Shown piece by piece: positions 18,849 through 31,600 of a DNA stretch of 64,000 nucleotides. Positions within the stretch are counted from its first letter, which is position 1. Each line of letters opens with the position of its first letter. The notes beneath the pieces were generated by a model. It was not told the DNA's origin, ran no database searches, and was given only the letters and a program-made list of their open reading frames with translations. Source of the DNA: GWB2-37-7 sp942492835 (lineage in GTDB: Bacteria > Bacillota > Clostridia > Lutisporales > Lutisporaceae); assembly GCA_942492835.1 (NCBI GenBank), contig OW818645.1:3224001-3288000 (forward strand). The letters run 5' to 3'. The position numbers were made by a program, and so were the translations under genes.

Positions 18849-21800
18849 GTGTTTAATAAAAGTAATTTTAAAGATATATACAGTCTATCTCCAATGCAGC
18901 AGGGGATGCTGTTTCACTCTATTATGGACAGTGATTCAGGTGCATATTTTGAACAGAGTAAATTTTCTATAAAAGGACAAATAGATATAGATCTGTTTGA
19001 AAGAAGCTTTAACTATATAATAGAAAAATATGATGTCATAAGAACAGTATTTCTTCATGAAAAAATAAATCAACCTGTGCAAATTGTGTTAAGGAAGAGA
19101 ACTGGCAAGATAATTTATAATGATATATCTTATCTCCAGGAGGAAGAAAGAAAAAGCTATATTGAAGACTTTGCAAAAAAAGATAAAATGCAAGGTTTTC
19201 AGCTTTCCAAGGATATTCCTATGAGAATAGCAGTGATAAAAACTGGTGAAGAAGAATATGAGGTTATCTGGAGCTATCATCACATAATAATGGATGGCTG
19301 GTGTTTAGGTATAATAATGGGTGACTTTTTCAAGGCATATAGTCTGCTTGGAAAGGGTAAGGAAATAAGCACTGCAAATAATTATCCATATAGCGACTAT
19401 ATAAAATGGCTGAAGAGACAGAACAAGGAAGAAGCATTAGCCTATTGGAAAAACTACCTGATGGATTATGAACATCAGGCATCCATCCCAAAGTGGTATA
19501 AAAGAACAAATGAAAATATATATTCACACGGTGATACAAAATTTGAGCTAAATGAAGCTGTAACAGAAAGACTAACAAAACTAGCAAGAGAAAACCAGAT
19601 TTCTGTTAACGTAATATTCCAGACAGTATGGGGAATACTTCTGCAAAGGTACAATAACACAAATGATGTTGTGTTTGGAGCGGTTGTATCAGGCAGACCC
19701 CCTGAAATAATTGGAATCGAAAGTATGGTAGGACTATTTATAAATACCATACCAGTAAGAATACAAAAAAATGATAAAAGTTTCATTGACATAGCAAGGG
19801 AAATACAACAAAATGCAACAAAGTCAATGGCATATGATTATATGTCATTAGCTGAGGTACAAGTAAATACTATATTAAAAAACAGCTTATTTGACCATAT
19901 TATGATATTTGAGAACTATCCTATGGACAAGCAGTTAAGCAATATGGACAGTAATCAAGAGTTAAGCTTTTATATACAAAAATATGAAATGTCTGAGCAT
20001 ACAAATTTTGATTTTAACGTATTTATCTTGCCCGCTGAAACTACAATATTAAGATTTATGTACAATGAAAATATCTATTGTAAAGAGCTGGTAGAGCAAA
20101 TAGGTAAGCATTTTAAAATGGTATTAGACCAGATAATAGAGAAGCCAGATATAAATGCAGCAAATATAAAGATAGTTAGTAATGAAGAAACGCAACAGCT
20201 GCTTGTAGAGTTTAACAATACCAAAACAGAATATCCAAAGGATAAAACTCTATATAAGCTATTTGAAGAAATAGACAACACAAAGCTATTGGTATTAGAC
20301 AAGCACAATAATTTACAACCAATAGGAATACCAGGAGAGCTATACATATCAGGGGTAGGAGTAAGCAATCTAAACAAACCAGAGCTGATAGCCGAGAAGT
20401 TCATACAAAATCCATATGCGCAAGAAGAACGTATGTATAGAACAGGAGAGCTTGCAAGATGGCTACCAGATGGGAATATAGAATACTTAGGAAAAATAGC
20501 TAACCAGAAAGAAAAAAACAATACAGCAACTAATGTAGTAATCCTGTCAACCTTTACTGCTGAACCAGTGGAAGAGCATTTAAACTGGTGGTGTGAGAAG
20601 TTTGGTGAGCCTGTAAATATCAGCTTTGCATCATACAATCAAGTATTCCAAGAATTAATAGATACAGAAAGCATAACTTCTAAGAATACAGGAATAAATC
20701 TTATAATGGTTCGTTTTGAAGATTGGATTAGAGACATTAAATGCAGTGACAAAGAAAAATGTAATCAAATAAGCAGTAACTACGATAAGCTAATAGACAT
20801 TCTAAAGAATAAAGAAAAAAATTCAGAATACATAATTGGAATATTCCCAGTAGCAAATCATCTAGGACTTAGCGTTGAAGTAAAGAACTACATTTCGAAA
20901 CTAAATAATGAATATAGAGATGCAATTAAAAATATAGATGATTTAAGGCTATTGGATTTTACTGATATAGCAGAGTTATACAATATAGCAGAGATTTTTA
21001 ACCCTATAACAGACAAAGTTGGGCATATGCCTTTTAGTGATGAGTACTATGCTGCAATTGGTACGGAAACAGCAAGAAAAATAAAATCAACAAAACCTAA
21101 CCCATTTAAAGTAATAGCAGTAGACTGTGACAATACTTTATGGAAAGGTGTAGTTGGAGAAGATGGTGCCTTAGGGGTAGCCATAGAAGAATCATACATA
21201 GAAATGCAAAAATTTCTTATACAAAAGTATAATGAAGGAATGCTTATAGTTTTAAGTAGTAAAAATAATGAAGCGGATGTCTGGGAGGTCTTTGACAAAA
21301 ATCCACAGATGATACTGAAAAGAGAACACTTAACGAGCTGGAAAATAAACTGGGAGCCAAAATATATTGGTATAAGGGCGTTAGCACTAGAACTTAATCT
21401 TGGAATAGACAGCTTCATATTTATTGACGATAGTGCAAAGGAATGCTATGAAATGATGGCAAACAGTCCACAAGTGCTACCCTTGCAGCTGCCAGAGGAT
21501 TCAAGACAAATACCAATGTTCCTAAAGCATGTATGGGCATTTGATAAAGAAAAACTTACTGAGGAAGATAAGAACAGGACAAAGCTATATCAAGTAGAAA
21601 GACAAAGACAAGAAGTACAAAAAGAAAACACTACATTGGAAGACTTCATAAAGGAGTTAAATCTAAAAGTATATATAAATGAAATAGAAGAAGAGGAAGT
21701 ACCTAGAGTATCTCAATTAACACAACGTACAAATCAGTTTAATCTAAGTACAATAAGAAGAACAGAAGCTGATATAGAAAGTATAATGAAAAATCCAGAG

Positions 21801-22620
21801 ATGAAATGCTGGACAGTACAAGTAGAGGATCGCTTTGGAGAATATGGATTAACCGGTGTTGTAATAACAAAAGTAGAAGCTGAAACTGCATTTTTAGATA
21901 CATTCCTTTTAAGCTGTAGAGTATTAGGAAGGCAAGTAGAAAATGTGGTATTGATAGAGCTGTGTAAATACTGTAAAGAAAAGGGTATTTCGGGGATTGA
22001 AGCTGATTTCTATCCAACAAAGAAAAATGGTCCAATTGAAGAATACTTAAAGAGCAATAAATGGCAGCTAGTAGGGGAATCAGAAAATTGTAAGAAATAT
22101 GAAATACTAGTGGAGAATATAGACACTTCAATAGATTATATAGAATATCATTTCTGTGAAGAGCGACCTAGAAAGCAGGAAGAGATTTATACAAGTGAAG
22201 TAGCTGCTACAGTTGAAATTCAAGCTGTAGAACAGGAATATAAGCTTGTAGAGCCTACTTGGCAGGTAAATATATTTAATGAAGAGGAATTGTTACATAA
22301 AAACTACTTAATGCAGCTAAAGTATTGTACAGGCAAGAGGCTTCTAGAGCTTCCTAAGGAACAACAGAAGTATAAAAACAATAAGCAAGTTTATGAAGCT
22401 CCTAGGAACATTACAGAAGAGAAGCTGGTAGCTATATGGAGAGAGGTACTTGGGTTAGAAAAGGTAGGTATAAATGATAATTTCTTTGAGCTAGGGGGGC
22501 ATTCTCTAAAGGCAACAAGCTTAGTTGCAAAGATACATAAGGTACTAAGCGTAGAAGTATCCCTAAAGGAGATATTTACTAATCCTACAATAAAGGGAAT
22601 ATCTGAATATATTAAGGTTA
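18849..22620 (+). other. FkbH module: C-[deleted A]-FkbH-T
   Basis: C domain (18849-20200, HHIIMDG), then only scraps of an adenylation domain: its first about 20 residues, a join at 20270/20271, and a piece around cores A6-A8 (20271-20520) with Asp to Glu in the A7 motif (YRTGE) and a broken A8. FkbH follows (about 20521-22150): an N-terminal SGNH-like part (STFTAEPVEEHL), a HAD core VDCDNTLWKG with Asp759, Cys760 and Asp761, and the GNAT-like end (FGEYGLTGVV, DTFLLSCRVLGRQVE). Carrier Ser1219 is in LGGHS. FkbH proteins take a three-carbon unit from 1,3-bisphosphoglycerate and load glyceryl on a carrier protein. In this setting C would join the chain to a hydroxyl, giving an ester. Confidence 0.88.
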
Positions 22621-25600
22621 GTAAAGAAAGTATATACTCATCAATAGAGCCAGCAGAAGAAAAAGAGTATTATGAGATGTCATCAGCACAAAAGAGGATA
22701 TATACACTACAGCAGTTTAATCTTAACAGTACAAGCTATAACATGCCTATGGTGATGACAATAGATGGAGAGCTTGACAAGACTAAGCTTGAAGAAACCT
22801 TTAATAAGCTAATACAAAGACATGAAGCCTTAAGAACTAGCTTTGAAGTAATAGATGGGGAACCAGTGCAGGTAATGCACAAGGAAGTAGGCTTAGAAAT
22901 AGAGTACACAGAAGCAGACAAAGAAAAGGCTAGCGAAATAGTAACTGGATTTGTAGAAGCCTTTGACTTAAGCAAAGTACCATTACTCAGAGTGGCACTT
23001 ACTAAAATCAATGATAAAGAACATATACTAATGATAGACATGCACCATATAATCTCTGATGGTGTATCTATGGGAATATTAACCAATGAGTTTATGGAGC
23101 TATATGATGGGAAAGAACTGCCCAAATTAAGAATACAATACAAAGACTTTGCAGCATGGCAAAATGAGTTATTTGAATCAGAAGAAATTAAGAAACAAGA
23201 AGGGTATTGGCTAAATTCCTTTAGTGGTGAGATACCTGTGCTTAACATGCCAACAGACTATCAAAGACCAAGCATGCAAAGCTTTGAAGGGGACAGTATA
23301 GACATTGAGTTAAGTTACGAGCTGACAGGTAAATTAAAGCATATAGCAAGAGAAACAGGAAGTACTATGTTCATGGTACTTCTATCAGCATACAATGTAT
23401 TACTGTCAAAATATAGCGGACAAGAAGATATAGTAGTAGGAAGTCCAATAGCAGGAAGACCTCATGCTGATTTAGAGAACATAATGGGTATGTTTGTAAA
23501 TACACTGGCTATGAGGAATTATCCTGAGAGCAGCAAGACCTTCAAGGAATTCTTAGAAGAAGTAAAGGCAAGCTCACTGCAAGCTTTTGAAAACCAAGAC
23601 TACCAATTTGAAGAATTAGTAGATAAGCTAAATATAACAAGAGATTTAAGCAGAAACCCATTGTTTGATGTAATGTTCTCAATGCAGAACATGGACACAG
23701 GTGAGATACAAATAGAGGGACTTAAGTTTAAGCCCTTTGAAATTGATAATAACATAGCTAAATTTGATATGACTATTACAGCTACAGAAGCAGGAGAAAC
23801 AATAATATTATCCTTAAACTACTGTACAAAGCTGTTCAGCAAACAAACAATACAAAATATGAGCAAGCACTTAATAAATATATTAAACAGCGTAGCAGAT
23901 AATACAAACCTAATGTTATCAGAAGTTGAAATGCTGACAGAGGAAGAAAAACACATACTGCTTGTAGAATTTAACAATACAAAAGCAGAATATCCAAAGG
24001 ATAAAACAATACATGAGCTTTTTGAAGAACAAGCAGATAAAACACCAAACAACATAGTTGTGGTATATAAGAAAGATATGCTAACTTATAAAGAATTAAA
24101 CGAAAAGGCAAATAGTGTAGCAAGTCTACTAAGAAATAAGGGAATAAAGCAAAACGAAATAGTAGGAATTATGATAGAAGGCTCTACAGAAATGCTGGTA
24201 GGAATACTGGGCATACTAAAAGCAGGAGCAGCATACTTACCAATAGATCCAAAATATCCTACAGACAGAATAGACTTCATGATAAAAGATAGCAAAACTA
24301 GAATATTGCTAACTGACTTCCTGCAAACAGAGAAGATTAGTGAAAATACTGAGGTAATACTACTAAAGGATGAAGAGCTATATAAAGGTGAAAATACTAA
24401 CTTAGAAATAATAAATACACCAAAGGACATAGCCTATGTGATATACACATCTGGAAGTACAGGAAAGCCAAAGGGAGTAATGGTAGAGCACAGCTCCTTA
24501 GTTAATCTAAGTAAATGGCATATTGATTATTATGGAGTAACAGAGGAAGACAACAGTACAAAATATGCAGGGTTTGGGTTTGATGCATCAGTATGGGAGA
24601 TATTCCCTTACATAATAACAGGTGCAGCAATACATATAATAGATGATGAAATAAAGCTAGACATAGAAAAATTAAATGAATACTACAACGAAAATAAAAT
24701 AACAATAAGCTTCCTGCCAACACAAATCTGCGAACAATTTATGAAGCAGGAAAACAAATCTCTAAGATATCTGTTAGCAGGAGGAGACAAGCTAAGATAC
24801 TTTGAAGAAAATAACTATAAAGTAATAAACAACTATGGTCCAACGGAAAACACAGTAGTAACAACAAGCTTTGTAGTTGACAAAGAATATGACAATATAC
24901 CAATAGGAAAACCAATATCAAACACACAAATATATATAATAGACAAAGAAAACAAGCTTCAACCAATAGGCATACCAGGAGAACTATGTATAGCAGGGGC
25001 AAGCTTAGCGAGAGAATATCTTAACAATACTGAGCTGACAGCGGAGAAATTTATAGAAAATCCATTTGCAAAAGGTCAAAGACTGTATAAAACAGGAGAT
25101 TTGGCAAGATGGCTGCCTGACGGGAACATAGAATTCTTAGGAAGAATAGATAATCAGGTAAAGATAAGAGGCTACAGAATAGAGCTAGGAGAAATAGAAA
25201 GCCAATTATTAAAATATGATGGTATTGGTGAAGTAATTTTAATAGCAAGAGAAGTAGAAGGAAATAAGTATATATGTGCATATATAACAGGAGATAGGGA
25301 ATTTACAGTAAGTGAACTAAGAGAACATCTGTCAAAGGAACTGCCAGAATATATGATACCATCATACTTCATACAACTAGACAAGCTGCCATTAACAGCA
25401 AATGGAAAGGTAGACAGAAAAGCCTTGCCAGAACCTGATGGAAGCATAACCACAGGAGCAGAATATGTTGCGCCAAAAAGTGAAATAGAAGAAAGGCTGG
25501 TAAGTATATGGCAAGAAGTATTGGGATTAGAAAGAGTAGGAATAAATGATAACTTCTTCGAGTTGGGAGGACATTCTCTAAAGGCAATAAACATATCGGC

Positions 25601-28600
25601 AAAAATTAATAAGGAACTAAATGTGTCAGTACCTTTAAGAGAGCTGTTTAAAACACCTACAATAAAGGGCTTAGCTGGCTATGTAGAAGGTACAACTCAA
25701 AATGTTTATAGCGGAATAGAATTAGTAGAAGAAAAAGAGTATTATCCATTATCCTCAGCACAAAAGAGGATATTTACACTACAGCAGTTTGAGCTAAATA
25801 GTACAAGCTATAACATGCCTATTGTAATGACAATAGATGGAGAGCTAGACAAGACTAAGCTTGAAGAAACCTTTAATAAACTAATACAAAGACATGAAGC
25901 ATTAAGAACCTCATTTGAGATAATAGATGGAGAAGCAGTACAGGTAGTTAATAAGGAAGTAAGCTTTGAAATAGAATACACAGAAGTAGGCAAAGAAAAG
26001 GTTAGTGAAATAGTAGCAGTATTTGTAAAAGCCTTTGATTTAAGTAAAGCACCACTGCTCAGAGTGGCACTAACTAAAAACAATGACAAAGAACATATAC
26101 TAATGATAGATATGAACCATATAATATCAGATGGTACATCAATGGGAATATTAACTAAGGAATTTATAGAGCTATATGATGGCAAAGAGCTACCAAAATT
26201 AAAGATACAATACAAAGACTTTGCAGCATGGCAAAATGAAATGTTTAAATCAGGAGAAATCAAGAAACAAGAAGAATATTGGCTAAAGGCATTCGAATGC
26301 GAAGTGCCTGTGCTTAATATGCCAACAGATCATCAAAGACCAAGCATACAAAGCTTTGAAGGGAAAAGTATAGACATTGAGCTAAATTACGAATTGACAG
26401 GTAAGCTAAAGCAAATAGCAAAAGAAACAGGAAGTACTATGTACATGGTACTGCTATCAGCCTACAATGTATTACTGTCAAAATATAGCGGACAAGAAGA
26501 CATAGTAGTAGGAAGCCCAATAGCAGGCAGACCTCATGCTGATTTAGAGAACATAATGGGTATGTTTGTAAACACCTTGGCAATGAGAAACTATCCTGAG
26601 AGCAACAAGACCTTCAAGGAATTCTTATCAGAGGTAAAAGCAAGCTCACTACAAGCCTTTGAAAACCAAGACTATCAATTTGAAGAGCTAATAGACAAGC
26701 TAAGCATAACAAGAGACTTAAGCAGGAATCCGCTGTTTGATGTAATGTTCTCTATGGAGAGCATGGATAAGAAAGAAATAAGTATAGAAGGTTTAGAGTT
26801 TAAACCATATGGTCTTGAAAACAAGATAGCAAAGTTTGACTTAACTGTATCAGCAGTAGAAGCAAACAATAACATAGCATTAAATTTTGAATACTGTACA
26901 AAGCTATTTTGCAAAAACACAATAGAAAGAATGGTAGAGCACTATATAAACATATTAGAAGCAATAACAACAAACCTAGAAATAAGTATTAAAGATATAG
27001 GAATATTAACAGAAAAAGAAACGCAACTATTGCTACATGACTTTAATAATACAAATGAAGAATATCAAACAAACAAAACAATACAGCAAAGGTTTGAAGA
27101 ACAAGTAGCAGAGCATCCAGAACATGTAGCAGTAGTAAAGGACGATATATACTTAACCTATAGTGAATTAAATGAAAAATCAAATCAACTAGCAAGAATC
27201 CTAAGAAACAAAGGAGTACAAGCTGAAAGTATAGTAGCATTAAGCACCGAAAGAAGTATAGAGACAATAATAGGAATGCTAGCGGTACTAAAAGCCGGAG
27301 GAGCATACCTACCAATAGATCCTAGCTATCCAGAGGATAGAAAAGAATACATGTTAGAAGACAGTAAAGCAAAAATACTTCTAACACAAAGCTATATGAC
27401 TAAGGATATAAGCTATGATGGAGAAGTAATATATTTAGACAATAAAGAGCTTTATGAGGGTGATGCATCTAACCTACAGCATAATACAAAAAGTAAAAAC
27501 ATGGCATATATTATATATACCTCAGGAAGTACAGGAAAACCAAAAGGAGTAATGATAGAACATCATGGAGTAATAAACTTATGCTATTGGTTAAATGAAA
27601 GATATAACCTAAAGAGGAACAGAAATATATTACAAATAACCAATACCTCCTTTGACGTATCTGTAGAAGAAATATTTGGAGCATTGTTAAATGCGGCTAC
27701 TCTATGTATAGCAGCAGACGAAATATTAATGAACAAAAATAAGTTTAAGCAGTTTGTAGACAAACACAATATAAACATGGCACAGTTTGTACCAGCCACA
27801 CTATCGGAGCTAATAATTGACAATGAAAAAATGGAAAGCTTAAAAATAGTAATATGCGGTGGAGATAAAATAAGTGAAGCACTAAAAGAACAAGTGCTAG
27901 ATATGGGATACAACCTATATAACTGCTATGGTCCAACAGAAATAACTGTAGATGCAGCTACAAAGCAATGCGAAAGAGGAAAAGTAACCATAGGAAAGCC
28001 AATAGCAAATACAAGAGCGTATATATTGGATAATAATAACGAACTACAACCAATAGGCGTACCAGGAGAGCTTTGTATATCTGGAGTAGGCTTAGCAAGA
28101 GGATATCTAAACAGGGAAGAGCTAACAGCAGAGAAGTTTGTTGATAATCCTTATGAAAAGAACCAAAAGATGTACAAAACAGGAGACTTGGTAAGATGGC
28201 TGGAAGATGGAGATATAGAATTTTTAGGAAGAATAGACCATCAAGTAAAGGTAAGGGGCTTTAGAATAGAGCTAGGAGAAATAGAAAGCCAATTATTAAA
28301 ATACGAAGATATAAGAGAAGCGATAGTAATAGCCAAAGAAGATAAAAGCGGAAGCAACTACTTATGTGGATATATATGCGGAGAAAGAGAGTACAGCATA
28401 AGTGAACTAAGAGAACACTTAGCTAAGGAATTACCAGAATACATGATACCATCATACATAATACAGCTTGATAAGTTGCCATTAACAGCGAATGGAAAGG
28501 TAGACAGAAAAGCCTTACCAGAGCCTGATGGAAGTATAACTACAGGAGCAGAATATGTTGCACCAGAAAATGAAATAGAAGAAAAACTAGTAAGCATATG

Positions 28601-31600
28601 GCAAGAAGTATTAGGAATAGAAAAAATAGGAATAAATGATAACTTCTTTGAGCTAGGTGGACACTCCTTAAAGGCAATAAATATAATAGCAAAAATTAGC
28701 AGGGAATTAAATGTAGCAGTACCTTTAAGAGAGCTGTTTAAAACACCTACGATAAAGGGACTAGCTAACTATGTTGAAGGCACAAAGCAAAGTATATATA
28801 GCTCGATAGAGCCAGTGGAGGAGAGAGAGTATTATCCATTATCATCAGCTCAAAAGAGAATGTATGCACTACAGCAATTTGAAGAAAACAACATAAGCTA
28901 TAACATACCAATGGTTATGACCTTAGAAGGAGAGCTAAACAAAACTAAGCTCGAAGAAATCTTTGATAAGCTAATACAAAGACATGAAGCCCTAAGAACC
29001 TCCTTTGAGGTAATAAATGGAGAACCAGTACAGATAATACATAAGGAAGCAAGCGTTGAAATAGAATACACAGAAGTGGATAAAGAAAAGGCAAGAGAAA
29101 TAGCAGAAGTATTTGTAAAAGCCTTTGACTTAAGCAAAGCACCACTAATCAGAGTGGCACTGGTTAAAATCAAGGACAAAGAACATATATTAATGATAGA
29201 CATGCATCATATAATATCTGATGGTACATCTATGGAAATTTTGACTAAGGAATTTATGGAGCTATATGATGGCAAAGAGCTGCCTGAACTAAGAATCCAA
29301 TACAAATACTTTGCAATATGGCAAAATGAGCTATTTAAATCAGGAGAAATCAAAAAACAAGAAGAATATTGGCTACAAGCATTCGAGGGCGAAGTGCCTG
29401 TACTTAACATGCCAACAGACTACCAACGAGCAAGCATACAAAGCTTTGAAGGAGACAACATCAGCTTTGAACTAAATGAAGAGCTGACAAACAAGTTAAA
29501 GCAAATAGCAAAAGAAACAGGAAGTACTATGTATATGGTGCTTTTGTCAGCCTGCAATGTATTACTATCAAAATATAGCGGACAAGAAGACATAATAATT
29601 GGAAGTCCAACAGCAGGAAGACCTCATGCTGATTTAGAAAACATAATGGGTATGTTTGTAAACACACTGGCTATGAGAAATTATCCAGAGAGCAGTATGA
29701 CCTTCAAGAAATTCTTAGCAGAAGTAAAAGCAAGCTCATTACAAGCCTTTGAAAATCAGGATTATCAATTTGAAGAACTAATAGACAAGCTAAACATAAC
29801 AAGAGACCTAAGCAGAAATCCATTATTTGATGTAATGTTTGTTATGCAGAACATGGATGCAGGAGAACTGCAAATAGAAGGACTTAGATTTAAACCCTAT
29901 GAAATTGATAGTAAGATAGCAAAGTTTGATATAACTATTACAGCTACAGAATTTGACAAAACAATAGGGATATCGCTAAACTACTGCACAAAACTGTTTA
30001 ATAAGCAAACAATGCAAAGAATGAGTAAGCACTTAACTAATATACTAAACAGCATATCAAACAATACAAACCTAAGACTATTAGAAGTTGAAATGCTATC
30101 AGATAGCGAAAAACAGCAGCTACTTGTAGAGTTTAACAACACAAAAGTAGAATATCAAAAGGATAAAATAATACAACAGCTATTTGAAGAACAAGTAGAA
30201 AAAACACCAAGCAATATAGCAGTAGTATATAAAGAAGAAAAATTAACGTATAAAGAACTAAATGAAAAAGCAAATATAATAGCAAGGATACTAAGAAATA
30301 AGGGAATAAAACAAAATGAAATAGTAGGAATAATGGTAGAAGGTTCAACAGAGATGATAGTAGGAATACTAGGCATACTAAAAGCAGGAGCAACATACCT
30401 GCCAATAGATCCTAAATATCCTACAGACAGAATAACCTACATGATAGAAGACAGCAAAACAAGAATATTGCTGACCGACTTCCAGCCAAAAGATATGATA
30501 GGTGAAAATACAGAGCTAATATTACTAAAAGATAAAGAACTATATAAAGGTGAAAATACCAACCTAGAAATAATAAATACACCAAAGGATATAGCCTATA
30601 TTATATACACCTCTGGAAGTACAGGAAAGCCAAAGGGAGTAATGATAGAGCATAGCTCCTTGGTTAACATGTGCAAATGGAATATTGACTATTATGAAGT
30701 AACAGAAGAAGACAACATTACAAAATATGCAGGCTTCGGCTTTGATGCATCAATACCAGAGATATTTCCAGGCATAATAACAGGTGCAACAATACATATA
30801 ATAGACGAAGAAATAAAGCTGGATTTAGAAAAACTAAACGAATACTATAATGATAACAAAATAACAATAAGCTTCCTACCAACACAAATCTCAGAGCAGT
30901 TTATGAAGCTTGATAACCATTCCCTTAGATACCTGTTAGCAGCAGGAGACAAGCTAAGGTATTTTGAAGGAAAAAGCTACAAAGTAGTAAACAACTATGG
31001 GCCAACAGAAAATACGGTAGTAACAACAAGCTTTATAGTGGACAAGGAATATGACAATATACCAATAGGAAAACCAATATCAAATACACAAATATATATA
31101 ACAAACAAAGAAAACAAGCTACAGCCAATTGGTATACCAGGAGAGCTATGTATAGCAGGAGAAAGCTTAGCAAGAGGATACCTAAACAGAGATGAATTAA
31201 CAGCAGATAAGTTCATAGAAAACCCATTTGCAAAAGGTCAAAGACTGTACAAAACAGGAGACTTGGCAAGATGGCTGCCTGATGGAAACATAGAATTCTT
31301 AGGCAGAATAGATAATCAAGTAAAGATAAGAGGCTATAGAATAGAGCTGGGAGAAATAGAAAATGAATTATTAAAGTACAATAAAATAAAGGAAGCTATA
31401 GTAATAGCAAAGGAAGACAATAGCAAGAACAAGTATTTATGTGCATATATAGCAGGAGAAGCAGAATTAAACAACAAAGAGCTGAGAGAGCATCTATCAA
31501 AAGAGCTTCCAGAATACATGATACCAGCATACTTCATACAGCTAGATAAGCTACCATTAACAGCAAATGGAAAGGTAGACAGAAAAGCACTACCTGAGCC

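Noticed and set aside
20199..20520. A complete but unusual A domain before FkbH
   Set aside because: Only about 105 residues of A-like sequence exist where about 500 are needed; cores A2-A5, A9 and A10 are missing.
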